Shown piece after piece: positions 47,691-57,100 of a DNA stretch of 64,000 bases. Position numbers and translations under genes: made by a program. Each line of letters begins with the position of its first letter. Positions within the stretch are counted from its first letter, which is position 1. The DNA is from Rhodoplanes tepidamans (GTDB lineage: Bacteria; Pseudomonadota; Alphaproteobacteria; Rhizobiales; Xanthobacteraceae): contig NZ_JAUSUJ010000005.1 of NCBI RefSeq assembly GCF_030813915.1, positions 62,001-126,000 on the forward strand, given 5' to 3'. The notes beneath the pieces were generated by a model. It made no database searches and had not been told where the DNA came from. It was given only the letters and a program-made list of their open reading frames with translations.

Positions 47691-48821
47691 ATGACCACGC
47701 CTCGAAAGACGCTCAGGACGGCGGCGGAACTCGCCGATGCGGGCTTCGTGCGCCCGGTGGACGTCGCCGCTCTCGACGCGGTCGCGGCCCGCTATGCCGT
47801 CGCGGTCACGCCGGCGCTCGCCGACCTGATCGACCCGGACGATCCGGACGACCCGATCGCCCGCCAGTTCCTGCCCGACCCGGCCGAGCTCGACACCGCA
47901 CCGGAGGAACGTCCCGATCCGATCGGCGACGACACCATGAGCCCGGTCGAAGGCGTGGTGCACCGCTATCCGGACCGCGTGCTCCTGAAGCTCGTCCATG
48001 TCTGCCCGGTCTACTGCCGCTTCTGCTTCCGCCGCGCCATGGTCGGCCCGGGCGGGCGGCCGACGCTGTCGCAGAGGAAGATCGCCGCGGCCCTCGACTA
48101 CATCCGCGGCCGCCGCGAGATCTTCGAGGTGATCCTGACCGGCGGCGATCCGCTGATCCTCGCCCCCGACAAGCTCGGCGCCGTCGTCGCGGCACTCGGC
48201 GCCATCCCGCACGTGCGGGTCGTACGCGTCCACACCCGCGTGCCGGTGGCGATGCCCGAGGCGGTCACGCCTGCGCTGGTCGCGGCGCTGAAGATCCCCG
48301 GCAAGGCGACCTATGTGGTGCTGCACGCCAACCACCCGCGCGAGCTGACTGACGCCGCGCGACGATCCTGCGACCGGCTGATCGACGCCGGCATTCCCAT
48401 GCTGTCGCAGTCGGTGCTGCTCCGCGGCGTCAACGACGACGACAAGACGCTCGCCGAGCTGATGAGATCCTTCGTCGCCGCCCGGATCAAGCCCTATTAT
48501 CTGCACCACGGCGACCTGGCGCCGGGCACCTCGCATCTGCGCACCACGCTCGCCGAAGGTCAGGTGCTGATGCGTCGCCTGCGCGGTCGCGTCTCCGGCC
48601 TCGCGCAGCCGACCTATGTGCTGGATCTGCCCGGCGGCGCCGGCAAGGTGCCGGTCGGACCGACCCACGCGGTCCCGACCGCCGGCTGCGATCCCGCCGG
48701 ACCGGCCCATTGGGAGATCGAGGATCTGCAGGGCCGCACCCACGTCTACCCGCCGCCGCCCGAGGACATGGAACCGGTGCCGGAGGAGGACGAGCCGGGC
48801 GAGCCCAAGGCGGAGTCCTGA
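47691..48821 (+). CDS. epmB: EF-P beta-lysylation radical-SAM aminomutase EpmB (lysine 2,3-aminomutase type)
   Basis: A radical SAM enzyme that converts L-lysine to (R)-beta-lysine for EF-P modification. The 376-residue protein carries the cluster motif CPVYCRFCF with C105, C109 and C112, then GGDPLILAPDKLGAVVAALG, TRVPVAMPEAVTPALVAALK, and the PLP/substrate part (YYLHHGDLAPGTSHLRTTLA). The C-terminus is acidic. Its linkage to epmA and efp favours EpmB over a catabolic lysine aminomutase. Confidence 0.92.
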   Translation: MTTPRKTLRTAAELADAGFVRPVDVAALDAVAARYAVAVTPALADLIDPDDPDDPIARQFLPDPAELDTAPEERPDPIGDDTMSPVEGVVHRYPDRVLLKLVHVCPVYCRFCFRRAMVGPGGRPTLSQRKIAAALDYIRGRREIFEVILTGGDPLILAPDKLGAVVAALGAIPHVRVVRVHTRVPVAMPEAVTPALVAALKIPGKATYVVLHANHPRELTDAARRSCDRLIDAGIPMLSQSVLLRGVNDDDKTLAELMRSFVAARIKPYYLHHGDLAPGTSHLRTTLAEGQVLMRRLRGRVSGLAQPTYVLDLPGGAGKVPVGPTHAVPTAGCDPAGPAHWEIEDLQGRTHVYPPPPEDMEPVPEEDEPGEPKAES

Positions 48822-48831
48822 GCGCCCGACG

Positions 48832-50904
48832 TTACGCCACGCGCTTCGCCGGCCCCCGCTTCTGGCGCCGCTCCGGTCCCGCATAGGCCGGGTCCTCGCG
48901 CCTACGACGGTCGAGCGCGCCGGTGCGCAGGCTCTGGAAGAAGCCGGCGACCTCGCTCGACAACCGCTCGGCGTGGCCGGCGAGCGCGTCAGCCGTCGTG
49001 AACACGGCACCGGCCGAGCGGCTCGCCTGCGCGACGGCGTCGCTCACCACGGCGATGTCGCCGACCAGCGAGGCGTTCCCGGCGGAGGCCGACTGGGCGT
49101 TCTCGGAGATCTCGCGGGTCGCCGCGCCCTGCTGCTCGACCGCGCTGGCGATGGACGCCGTCACCCGGCTGACCTCCTGCATGGCGAGGCCGACCTCGCG
49201 CACCGCGACCACGGCGTCGCGGGTCGACGCCTGGATGGCGTCGATCTCGCCGGCGATCTCGGCGGTCGCCTTAGCGGTCTGTCCGGCGAGCGCCTTGACC
49301 TCCTGGGCGACCACGGCGAACCCCTTGCCGGCCTCGCCGGCGCGCGCCGCCTCGATGGTGGCGTTGAGGGCGAGCAGATTGGTCTGGCCGGCGATCGCCT
49401 GGATCATCTCGACCACGGCGCCGATGCGCTCGCTCATGGCGGCGAGGCTCTCGATCTCGGCGACCGAGCGGCCGGTCTTGGCGTCGGCGGCACCGACGAC
49501 CGCGGTCGCCTGGGCGATCTGGCGGCTGATCTCGGCGACCGATGCGGACATCTCCTCGGCGGCCGCCGCGACGGTCTGGACCGACTGCGCCGCCTGCTCG
49601 GAGGCCCCGGTGGCGGCGCTCGCACGACCCGAGGCGCGCGCCGCGACGTCGTCGATCGCCTGGGCGTTGCCGCGCATCTCGGTGGCGCTCTCGGCCACGG
49701 CCGCGACCACGCCCTCGACCGACTCGCGGAACGCCGCGATGGACTCCTCGATCTTGCGGTTCTGCGCAGCGAGCAGCTCGGTGCGGGCGTGCTCCGCCCG
49801 CTCGGCGTCGACATGGGCCTTCTCGACCGCCTTCACCTTGAACGCTTCGACGGCAGCCGCGACATCGCCGATCTCGTCGCGCCGGCCGAGCCCCGGCAGC
49901 GTCACGTCGAAGTCGCCGTCGGCGAGCTGTCGCATGCCCGCCGTGAGCGCCCGCAGCGGCTGGACGATTCCACGGTTGAGCAGGAACGCGAGCCCGAGCG
50001 TCAACAGGAGGACGGCTCCGCCGATCGCCAGCGCCGCACTGCGCACCTCGGCGAGTGCGGCGATCGCGGTGCTGCGGTCGACGCCGAGAACATAGACGCC
50101 GATCGCGTCGCCCCGATAGTCGCGCACCGGTGCGAGCACCACGGCGTGCTCGACGCCGGCGACCGGCATGGCCCGCGCGGCCGACGGCGCGGCGAGCGCC
50201 GCCGCGATCTGCTCCGGCGTCAGCGCCGGCAGCACGCGGAACGTCGTGGCGTAGGTGTCGAAGCCCTGCGGGGTCTTCAGCAGAAAGGCGACGTCGGCAC
50301 CGGTCGCCCGCTTGAAGGCCTCGAAAAACGGCTTGCCGAACGACATGCCGATCTCGACCGTTCCGATCTGCTTGCCCTGGTGCACGACCGGCACGACGCC
50401 GCGGATGCCGAGTCCCTCGACCCCGTTCTCGAGTCCGGCGACCGGCTTGCCGGTGCGGTTGACCTCGACCACGGTGTGCCGGAACGAGCTCAGATCGTCG
50501 CCGAACTTCTCAGCCCGATGCACCCGCAGGAACGAGGTCGCCGGGGCAGTGTGGAACTGGAGCTGGACGACGCCGTGCTTCTCCTTCAGCGCCTTGAAGC
50601 CGGGGACCAGCATCGCGTCGAGCGCGGCGCGGTCGCGCGCCGCGAAGGCCGCCTGGATCGTGGTGTTGAGGGCGAGGCTGTCGGCGAGCGAGATCGCGCG
50701 GGCCGCGTCGTCGGCGAGGCGCCCTGAAAAGAAGGCCTGCAGCACCGAAAGTTCGTGCGCAGCCGCCTGCTCGGACATCCGGGCCGAGAGCCAGAGATTG
50801 CTGGCCGTGGTGGCCGCGACAGCCAGGACGACGCTGGCCGAGATCGCCGCCACGAAGCGCATTCCGATGGTGATCCGACCGAAGCGGCCCGGCACATTCG
50901 TCAT
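48832..50904 (-). CDS. Methyl-accepting chemotaxis protein with periplasmic double-Cache-like sensor
   Basis: A 690-residue chemoreceptor. A transmembrane helix near residues 16-37 and a second near 300-325 enclose a periplasmic sensor of about 260 residues. The sensor resembles dCache_3-type domains ([40 protein letters not shown]). A HAMP domain and the signalling domain follow, with the hairpin tip [20 protein letters not shown] and [20 protein letters not shown]. The ligand is unknown. It has no neighbouring che genes and converges on epmB with a ten-base gap. Confidence 0.93.
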   Translation of the reverse strand: MTNVPGRFGRITIGMRFVAAISASVVLAVAATTASNLWLSARMSEQAAAHELSVLQAFFSGRLADDAARAISLADSLALNTTIQAAFAARDRAALDAMLVPGFKALKEKHGVVQLQFHTAPATSFLRVHRAEKFGDDLSSFRHTVVEVNRTGKPVAGLENGVEGLGIRGVVPVVHQGKQIGTVEIGMSFGKPFFEAFKRATGADVAFLLKTPQGFDTYATTFRVLPALTPEQIAAALAAPSAARAMPVAGVEHAVVLAPVRDYRGDAIGVYVLGVDRSTAIAALAEVRSAALAIGGAVLLLTLGLAFLLNRGIVQPLRALTAGMRQLADGDFDVTLPGLGRRDEIGDVAAAVEAFKVKAVEKAHVDAERAEHARTELLAAQNRKIEESIAAFRESVEGVVAAVAESATEMRGNAQAIDDVAARASGRASAATGASEQAAQSVQTVAAAAEEMSASVAEISRQIAQATAVVGAADAKTGRSVAEIESLAAMSERIGAVVEMIQAIAGQTNLLALNATIEAARAGEAGKGFAVVAQEVKALAGQTAKATAEIAGEIDAIQASTRDAVVAVREVGLAMQEVSRVTASIASAVEQQGAATREISENAQSASAGNASLVGDIAVVSDAVAQASRSAGAVFTTADALAGHAERLSSEVAGFFQSLRTGALDRRRREDPAYAGPERRQKRGPAKRVA

Positions 50905-51095
50905 GAGACGCTCCTACCGACGTTCTAGATTCGGACTAGAACCGAAACGAATTGTCGTACCAGGCAGTTACATTGCGATACGTGAATTAACGTTGCGTTT
51001 CCCGTTCACGTTTCGCTCGCAAGAGGTGTACGCTGGCGTCGCCGCGTCGGGGCGGTGCCGGGCCTTCGTCCGGCGCCGATGCGCCGGGCGGCGAT

Positions 51096-51653
51096 TCAGC
51101 CGCGCAGCATGCGCACGAGCACATCGTCGCGGCGGATGAAATGATGATACAGCGCGGCGAGGATGTGGGCGGTGGCGAGCAGCGCGATCAGGATGCCGAA
51201 GGTCCGGTGCAGACCGAACAGGGCCTCGGAGAAGGCGCGGTCCTGCGGCCAGATCGGCGGCAGCTCGATCAGCCAGAACACCAGGATCGGCGCCCGGTAC
51301 GCCGAAGTGGCGATCCAGCCGACCAGCGGCTGGACGATCAGCAGGGCGTAGAGGATGCCATGGACCGCCTGGGCGGCGGCGCGCTGGCGCGCCGGAATGT
51401 CGCGCGGCAGCGGCGGCGGGGGATTGCCCAGGCGCCACGCGAACCGAACCAGCATCAGCGGCAGCAGCACGATGCCGAGCGAGCGGTGCAGATGGAAGGC
51501 GAGGTCCTGGACCGGGCCGGGCTCGGCGTTCGCCATGTAGAGGCCCCCCGGGATCAGGGCGATGACGATGGCGGCCGTGATCCAGTGGAGCGCCCGCGCC
51601 GTAGCGGTATAGCCGCCGCTCGTCCGATCGGGTGAGGTCGCCATGGTGCTCAT
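51096..51653 (-). CDS. Cytochrome b561 (bacterial di-haem type)
   Basis: A 185-residue four-helix membrane cytochrome of the bacterial b561 family. Conserved His ligands are visible in ARALHWITAAIVIAL, AFHLHRSLGIVLLPL, VHGILYALLIVQPLVG and FGLHRTFGILIALLATAHIL. It probably passes electrons to periplasmic acceptors or oxygen. The start codon region lies in a 14-base tandem repeat; ATG 51653 is in the repeat and ATG 51644 is immediately after it. Confidence 0.9.
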   Translation of the reverse strand: MSTMATSPDRTSGGYTATARALHWITAAIVIALIPGGLYMANAEPGPVQDLAFHLHRSLGIVLLPLMLVRFAWRLGNPPPPLPRDIPARQRAAAQAVHGILYALLIVQPLVGWIATSAYRAPILVFWLIELPPIWPQDRAFSEALFGLHRTFGILIALLATAHILAALYHHFIRRDDVLVRMLRG

Positions 51654-51687
51654 CTCGGGGTGCTCATCTCGGGGTGCTGATGTCGGG
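51647..51687. repeat. 14-base tandem repeat across the b561 start
   Basis: TGCTCATCTCGGGG occurs twice in exact tandem (51647-51660, 51661-51674), followed by a degenerate third unit. On the minus strand each exact unit supplies GAGATGAGC, that is, a potential start codon. The unit length is not a multiple of three. Confidence 0.85.
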
Positions 51688-51906
51688 CCGCCTGCCAGTC
51701 CACGTCGGATGCGCCGGGGGTCATTGAGCCGCCATGCCATGACAGGATAAAGTCCGGTCGGTTGCAAGCGTCCCGTGCATCGCGGCACGGCCGCGGAAAC
51801 GTCCGCGCGGGCGCAGCGTTTCGCCTCCGGGGCAGCACGAGGTCGTCGTGCCGCCCCGCCAGCCACCCCGTCGAGCCGTCGATCGAGCCCAGTCGGTCCA
51901 GTCGTC

Positions 51907-52734
51907 GTGTCGAGAAGCCGGAACGCGCCTTTGGATCCGTCGTGTTTTTCCCTCGGTGAGAGTCCGGCCGGCGGCTGGTCGTGCGTGCCGGAGGCGTTGC
52001 GGGCCGGGGCCGCGCTGCCGCCCGCCTGGGAGCCGCTGTTCGGGCCGCTACGCGCCGGCGCGGTCGACGGCCTGATGGTGATCGGCCAGGTCGGCCAGTC
52101 GCTCGACGGCCGTATCGCGACGATCGGCGGACGGCTGGAATACATCAACGGCGCGGAGGGGATCGCCCATCTCCACCGGCTGCGCGCCGTGGTCGACGCG
52201 GTGGTGGTCGGGGTCGGCACCGCGAAGTGCGACGATCCCCAGCTCACCGTCCGGCACGTCGCCGGCCCCAACCCGGCCCGCGTCGTGATCGACCCGAACG
52301 GCCGGCTGGACGCCGACGCCCGGCTGCTCGCCGACGACGGCACCCGACGGATCGTGATCACCTCGGCGGCGGCCGCGATGCGGCTGCCGGACGGCGTCGA
52401 GCGCCTCGCGCTGCCCGACATTGGCGGCCGGCTCGATCCCGCCGCCATCCTGGCGGCCCTCGCCGCGGCCGGCTTCCGCCGCATCCTGATCGAGGGCGGC
52501 GCCGACACGCTGTCCGGGTTCCTGGCCGCCGGCTGCCTCGACCGGCTGCACGTGGTGATCGCGCCGATCATTCTCGGCTCGGGCCGTCCGAGCTGCACGC
52601 TGCCCGCCATCGCGGACGCCGAGGACGCCCTCCGCCCGCGGGTGAAGACCGTGCCGCTCGGCGACGAGGTGCTGTTCGACTGCGACCTGTCGGCTCAGCG
52701 CCGCCCGGTCGGGCAGGCGAAGATGTCGAGGTGA
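51907..52734 (+). CDS. RibD C-terminal-domain (dihydrofolate reductase-like) NADPH reductase
   Basis: About 275 residues with a single reductase domain of the RibD/bacterial-folate-reductase superfamily: GQVGQSLDGRIATIGGRLEY, AVVDAVVVGVGTAKCDDPQL, PARVVIDPNGRLDADARLLA and the nucleotide-binding ILIEGGADTLSGFLAAGCLD. In riboflavin synthesis this domain reduces the ribosyl group of a pyrimidine; here there is no deaminase domain. The start is uncertain; GTG 51907 gives a normal length. It converges on a methyltransferase gene with a 40-base overlap and stands next to PTPS-like and glycosyltransferase genes. Confidence 0.82.
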   Translation: MSRSRNAPLDPSCFSLGESPAGGWSCVPEALRAGAALPPAWEPLFGPLRAGAVDGLMVIGQVGQSLDGRIATIGGRLEYINGAEGIAHLHRLRAVVDAVVVGVGTAKCDDPQLTVRHVAGPNPARVVIDPNGRLDADARLLADDGTRRIVITSAAAAMRLPDGVERLALPDIGGRLDPAAILAALAAAGFRRILIEGGADTLSGFLAAGCLDRLHVVIAPIILGSGRPSCTLPAIADAEDALRPRVKTVPLGDEVLFDCDLSAQRRPVGQAKMSR

Positions 52735-53519
52735 CCGACCTGCAGGGTGGAACGGCCGGCGGCGACCAGGATGCTACGCCGGGTCGCCCAGCCGTCGATG
52801 GTCGTCTGCGGCACGCCGACGAGCTCGCGCGCCGCCCCGGCGAGCGAACCGACGATTTCCTTCAGGAGCGGATCGCCGGCCTCGATCAGCCAGTCGGAGG
52901 CGCCCTGCACCACCTCCCAGCCGAGCCGCTCGAACATCCGCACGGCGGTGCCGGCCGCGGCCGGCCCGAGCGCCGGCCCGAACCCCTTGTCGGTCGTCTG
53001 GTGACGGTTAAACGCCGATACGATGGTGGCGTCGGCGTCGTCGGAGGGGTCGAGGATCAGCCGGCCGTCATAGGTGAGCGCCGCATGGAAGGGCAGCCGG
53101 CGCGCCGCGACCTCGGTGACCAGACGCTCCAGCCAGTCCTCCGAGACCAGATCCAGAAACGCCGAGGTGGTGACCAGATCGACCGGCCCGTCGAGCGCGG
53201 CCTCGAGATCGCGCGCGAGGTCGATCGCCGTCACGGTGACGCGCGGCACGGTGCCGCCCGATCCTGCGACCGACTCGGCCGCCCCCTTGGCCCGCGCCAG
53301 CAGCCCGAGATCGTTGTCGACCAGTCGCCAGTGCTGATGCTTCGGCAGGATGTCGACGAGCGCCCGCAGGGTCGCGCCGGTGCCGCAGGCGAGGTCGACG
53401 ATCGACAGCGACGCCTGGTCGGCGAAGCGGTCGCGGATCGCCGCGAGCACGCGGGGATTGCGGGCCCGCCGATCGTGCGGCTCGCGACGTTCGAGCCAGT
53501 CTGCGCTGAAGCCGGTCAC
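52695..53519 (-). CDS. Class I SAM-dependent methyltransferase
   Basis: A 274-residue Rossmann methyltransferase. Motif I is IVDLACGTGATLRALVDIL, followed by an acidic residue in HWRLVDNDLGLL (motif II) and LVTTSAFLDLVSEDWLERLV. The N-terminal FSADWLERREPHDRRARNPR looks specific to this subfamily. GTG 53519 overlaps the glycosyltransferase stop (GTGA), so the PTPS-like, glycosyltransferase and methyltransferase genes are coupled. The substrate is unknown, perhaps a pteridine-like product. Confidence 0.88.
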   Translation of the reverse strand: MTGFSADWLERREPHDRRARNPRVLAAIRDRFADQASLSIVDLACGTGATLRALVDILPKHQHWRLVDNDLGLLARAKGAAESVAGSGGTVPRVTVTAIDLARDLEAALDGPVDLVTTSAFLDLVSEDWLERLVTEVAARRLPFHAALTYDGRLILDPSDDADATIVSAFNRHQTTDKGFGPALGPAAAGTAVRMFERLGWEVVQGASDWLIEAGDPLLKEIVGSLAGAARELVGVPQTTIDGWATRRSILVAAGRSTLQVGHLDIFACPTGRR

Positions 53520-54598
53520 GTCCCTGTCCTGATGCGATCGATCGTCGCGGCGACGATGCGGGCCGTCTCGGCCCAGGTCGGCAGTCCTTCCGCCGCGGCC
53601 CGCGCCGCCGCCGCGAGGCGCGCCCGCACGGCGGCATCGCCGATCACCCGGTGCAGCGCCGCCGCCAGCGCCGCGACGTCGTCCGGCGCGACGAGGAGCC
53701 CGGCGCCGGCCGGAACCGTGTCGGGAATCGCCCCGCCCGTCGTGCCGACCACCGGCAGACCGTAGCTCGCGGCTTCCGAAAACGCCATGCCGTATCCCTC
53801 GAAGCGGGACGCCAGCACGAAGACGTCGGCGGCGCCGTAGAGTGCCGCGAGCGTGTCCGCCGGCACGGCCCCGGCGATTGTCACGCGGTCGCCGAGGCCT
53901 TCCGCCGCGATCTGGGCGGCGATCGCCGCCGCGGTCGCCGGGTCGCGGTCCGGCGGGCCGACGATGGTCAGCCGCCAGTCCAGATCGGCGAGGCGCGACA
54001 GCGCCGAGACCAGCACGTCGTAGCCCTTTCGCGGGACCAGGGCGCCGACCGCGAGCAGCGCCACCGGCCCGCCGCGCCGGACGTCAGTCGGACGCGGCGC
54101 CGGGCGCTCGACACCGGGCACTGCGACCGTGATCCGCTCCGGCGCCACGCCGTAGTCCGCGGCGACGAGCCGCGCCGTCGCCGGGCTGGTGACGATCACG
54201 CCGCGGGCGCCGGCGAGCGCGCTGCGCTCGCTCTCGCGCAGCTGCCGCGCCTCGTCGGCCCCGATCCCGCTTTCCAGGGCCAGCGGATGGTGCACCAGCG
54301 CGACCACGGGCACGCGGCGGCACACCGTCGCGGCGAGCTCCGGCAGCACGCCGAAGGCGAGGCCGTCGACGATGGTCGGCGTCTCGGGCGCGATCGCCTC
54401 CAGGCTCGCGATCGCGGCGGCGCGTGTCGCAGCCTCGGGCCGCGGAAAGCCCTCCCCCAGGTTCATAACCTCGACCCCCCGGCCGGCGGCGCGCAGCTCC
54501 GCGATCACGCGCCTGTCGTAGGCGTAGCCGCCGGTCGGCGTGTCGAGGTCGCCCGGCACGGCGAAGACGAGACGCCTCGCCGGAGCGTCGCTCACCAC
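53516..54598 (-). CDS. Glycosyltransferase family 4 protein
   Basis: A 360-residue GT-B glycosyltransferase. The C-terminal GT4 domain has [20 protein letters not shown], the nucleotide-sugar EX7E region [20 protein letters not shown] and [20 protein letters not shown]. The N-terminal domain binds the acceptor and includes [17 protein letters not shown]. The start is a GTG (GTGGTGA overlap with the PTPS-like gene). No membrane segments are present, so a soluble acceptor is plausible. Confidence 0.9.
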   Translation of the reverse strand: MVSDAPARRLVFAVPGDLDTPTGGYAYDRRVIAELRAAGRGVEVMNLGEGFPRPEAATRAAAIASLEAIAPETPTIVDGLAFGVLPELAATVCRRVPVVALVHHPLALESGIGADEARQLRESERSALAGARGVIVTSPATARLVAADYGVAPERITVAVPGVERPAPRPTDVRRGGPVALLAVGALVPRKGYDVLVSALSRLADLDWRLTIVGPPDRDPATAAAIAAQIAAEGLGDRVTIAGAVPADTLAALYGAADVFVLASRFEGYGMAFSEAASYGLPVVGTTGGAIPDTVPAGAGLLVAPDDVAALAAALHRVIGDAAVRARLAAAARAAAEGLPTWAETARIVAATIDRIRTGT

Positions 54599-54993
54599 AG
54601 CGGCGCCTCGTACCAGGCGCGGGCGACGTGCGATTCGGAGATGGTGACCCGGATGGCGTGGAGCGCGCGTCCCTCGCGGCCGAGCGCGCCGGCGCGCGCC
54701 GTCTCGGCGAGACGATCGAAGACGTGCCGGGTGAGAAACTCGGTCGTGGTGTTCCGGCCCGCGAACTCGGGAACCTCGTCGAGATTCCTGTAGTTCAGGG
54801 GCGCCAGCACCGCCTTCAGCGCCTCGTCGAGCCGGCCGATGTCGACGACGATGCCGTTCTCGTCCAGCGCCTCCGACAGGATCGCCGCGTCGACCACGAA
54901 GGTCGCACCGTGCAGCGCCTGCGCCGGGCCGAACACGGCCCCGCGGAACGAGTGGGCGATCATGATGTGATGGCGTACTTCGACGGCATACAC
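54592..54993 (-). CDS. Divergent 6-pyruvoyl-tetrahydropterin synthase/QueD-family protein
   Basis: A 133-residue T-fold protein of the PTPS/6-carboxytetrahydropterin synthase family. The conserved opening [11 protein letters not shown] (H14) and the [14 protein letters not shown] segment align with the QueD zinc region. Compared with E. coli QueD, the catalytic Cys is Ala (A24) and the second His of HGH is Ala (A30). [15 protein letters not shown] and the C-terminal [10 protein letters not shown] (Glu and His) are kept. A true QueD role is therefore doubtful, and no other queuosine genes are near. GGAGG lies before the ATG. Confidence 0.85.
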   Translation of the reverse strand: MYAVEVRHHIMIAHSFRGAVFGPAQALHGATFVVDAAILSEALDENGIVVDIGRLDEALKAVLAPLNYRNLDEVPEFAGRNTTTEFLTRHVFDRLAETARAGALGREGRALHAIRVTISESHVARAWYEAPLW

Positions 54994-55067
54994 GGGGGCG
55001 GCCTCCGGTTCGGGGCGCCCAGGATAGCCGAAGACGGACTTAGACGGAAAATTTTCGCGAAAGCAGC

Positions 55068-55727
55068 CTAACTCCCAAGTATTTCTAAATTCTTGAGGGA
55101 GGCTTCCAGATCAGATGAAAACTCTTTGAAAGATTCGGCTCGGCTCAACCGATTCAAATCGATATCAGTTCCAATTCGTTCAAGAATGTCGCCGATCTGA
55201 GGGAGCCGTCTTTGTCTGGTTCTGGAATGCAGAGTTTTGACTGCATCTCGCAAAATGGCTTTTGGGTCGTTCAGGGATTCCGCCCGATCGGGATTCCATG
55301 GCCGAACGATGTTCGAGGGCCATGCATCAAATCCGCAAGCTCGTGCAATGGCATCCGGGTCCGTTAAAGCCCAAGATTCCATTTCTCGACATGGAAGCAG
55401 TGGCACGATCCGATGCTTACCAAGACCGCATTGGCGGGAAGCTATTTCTTTTATGTCTTCTATCATCGTTTCGAGTATACGCATTCGCGCATTTGCTGCA
55501 GCATCGGCATGCACAACGAAAAGATCTATCGCACGGGCTTCGCTGCACATTCTAGCAGCGCGCTCGCCATTAATCGTGCCCGGCAAAAGAATTGGATCCT
55601 CTTGCAACTGAACGTTCTGTTTTCCACCGACCTGGATCAAATCAAGGGTATGACGATAAATAATCTGTGGAAGGAACCGACTGTCCGTCGATCCTTCACT
55701 GAAAAGCCCAATTACAAGCCAGATCAT
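55068..55727 (-). CDS. TOPRIM-like protein (DUF4276-type), partner of AAA ATPase
   Basis: A 219-residue protein with a TOPRIM-like pattern: [17 protein letters not shown] with E11, [15 protein letters not shown] with H73 and D75, and [19 protein letters not shown] with E115 and E117. This resembles DUF4276/RloB-type putative nucleases, but the assignment is from motifs only. Its ATG overlaps the stop of the ATPase gene (ATGA). Base composition is strikingly low in GC (27 of 60 in 55141-55200, against 43 of 60 at 54541-54600 in the next gene), so it was probably acquired by transfer. It may be the effector of an anti-phage pair. Confidence 0.75.
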   Translation of the reverse strand: MIWLVIGLFSEGSTDSRFLPQIIYRHTLDLIQVGGKQNVQLQEDPILLPGTINGERAARMCSEARAIDLFVVHADAAANARMRILETMIEDIKEIASRQCGLGKHRIVPLLPCREMESWALTDPDAIARACGFDAWPSNIVRPWNPDRAESLNDPKAILRDAVKTLHSRTRQRRLPQIGDILERIGTDIDLNRLSRAESFKEFSSDLEASLKNLEILGS

Positions 55728-57100
55728 ATTGCAGCATCGTTCCCTTTAGTAATTCTTTCGGCTTCAATTCTGGTCAGACGCCGTTCGCGGTCACCGAAAT
55801 CAAACTCAGCATTCTCGACGACACCTGTGCGCATTCTCGTGTGACGGAGGACGGAATGCATGGTTGGGTCGATTGAACTGACAACATCTGCCACCACCAA
55901 TTCTTCAAGTTGAGTCTCACGCAACACCACGGGAGAGTGTGTGTTGACGAGAATCTGGAAAAGCCACCCCCCTATTTTTTCTTCTCCGTGCACATTGCTG
56001 CATGTGCCCCGAAGAAGGCGAATCAATTTAACGAGTCGATCTTCGTGTACGCCATTCTCTGGCTCCTCAAATAGGAGGACACCCCTTCTACGAGGGTCAT
56101 ATAAAAATGTCAGAAGAGCGAGAACTCTTAGTGTCCCGTCGGAGAGAACTCGAGAACTGAATTCGCTCTCCCCCCGCATGGAGATAAAAAGCCTATACCT
56201 CCCAGCCGACTCGTCACGTTCAATGCGCAAGTCCTTCGTGCCAGGTATCAGCGCGGTTAAGCTATTCCTGATGTCGGCCAGATCTCCTCGCGGACGCTCC
56301 ACCGTTCGGGTTTCCGTCTCAATGCGCGCCAAAACTTTCGCGAGATTGGATCCGTCTGGCAAAAGCTCATCTGGCGCGAGAGCATCGCTCGGCTCACGCT
56401 CCGAAGTCGCTTCTAACTGGAGGAATGTTATCGACGCCAACTCTTGGCGAAGAGCAAAGAGATGAGGAAACTCCGTAGCGGTCGTAATTCGAGACAGAAC
56501 AGTGGCGGTAGCCCTGTCCTTTGATATCGGAAACGGTCTCGGTCGCCCCTGTACGCCATCTTGATTAACCTGGAACTTATCACTCAAGGTTTCCAGGAAC
56601 GCACTTCTTCCGCCACCGCTGGCGTAACGCGCATATTCCTTTACAAAGTCCGGATGCGGCGGCGGCGATCGTCTAAGCCAAGTATCGTCGGTTCGCTTGA
56701 TTGGCCGAGCTGATTCGTGACGAACATAGAGCCGTTCGGGGCCACCGATTCCCCCCTGTCTTTCAATCTCAAGCTCGTAACGCACTCTAGTATGCTTAAG
56801 CGGCCGCTTTTGACCGAACGCATCCTCGACTTCGGAATCGAGCAAAACCTCGGCGGCGAAACAGATAGTTCTTGCGCTATTTCCGGTGGGTTCTCTGCGA
56901 AACAACTCACTTGGATCGCCACGCAATCGGCGCACGGCTTCCAATAGATCGAACGAAGCAAGCTGCGACAAAAAGCGCAATGCATCGAAAAAATTCGATT
57001 TCCCGGAAGCGTTTGGACCCGCAACCACCGTAAATGGGTGCAGGTCCAGCTTCAGATCTTTGAAGCTTTTAAAACCGTCGATTTCGATGCGCGTCAGCAT
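55724..57100 (-). CDS. AAA family ATPase (AAA15/21, SMC/OLD-like), probable defence system sensor
   Basis: A 458-residue ABC/SMC-type ATPase of the OLD/RecF-like class. It opens with MLTRIEIDGFKSFKDLKLDL and Walker A AGPNASGKSNFF (residues 28-35), and ends with the Walker B/D-loop region LLFEEPENGVHEDRLVKLIR and a VNTHSPVVLRE sensor histidine motif. The middle is a long variable helical region. It starts 39 bases beyond the argG stop and overlaps the TOPRIM-like gene. GC content is below that of its neighbours (36 of 60 in 56281-56340). The ATPase/nuclease pairing resembles AbiL, PARIS and RloAB systems, but it is not identical to any I recognise. Confidence 0.82.
   Translation of the reverse strand: MLTRIEIDGFKSFKDLKLDLHPFTVVAGPNASGKSNFFDALRFLSQLASFDLLEAVRRLRGDPSELFRREPTGNSARTICFAAEVLLDSEVEDAFGQKRPLKHTRVRYELEIERQGGIGGPERLYVRHESARPIKRTDDTWLRRSPPPHPDFVKEYARYASGGGRSAFLETLSDKFQVNQDGVQGRPRPFPISKDRATATVLSRITTATEFPHLFALRQELASITFLQLEATSEREPSDALAPDELLPDGSNLAKVLARIETETRTVERPRGDLADIRNSLTALIPGTKDLRIERDESAGRYRLFISMRGESEFSSRVLSDGTLRVLALLTFLYDPRRRGVLLFEEPENGVHEDRLVKLIRLLRGTCSNVHGEEKIGGWLFQILVNTHSPVVLRETQLEELVVADVVSSIDPTMHSVLRHTRMRTGVVENAEFDFGDRERRLTRIEAERITKGNDAAI

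Noticed and set aside
47691-48821. Catabolic lysine 2,3-aminomutase
   Set aside because: Direct linkage with epmA and efp points to EF-P modification instead.
54592-54993. Calling this gene queD of queuosine biosynthesis
   Set aside because: Key catalytic and zinc residues are missing, and queC, queE and queF are not nearby.
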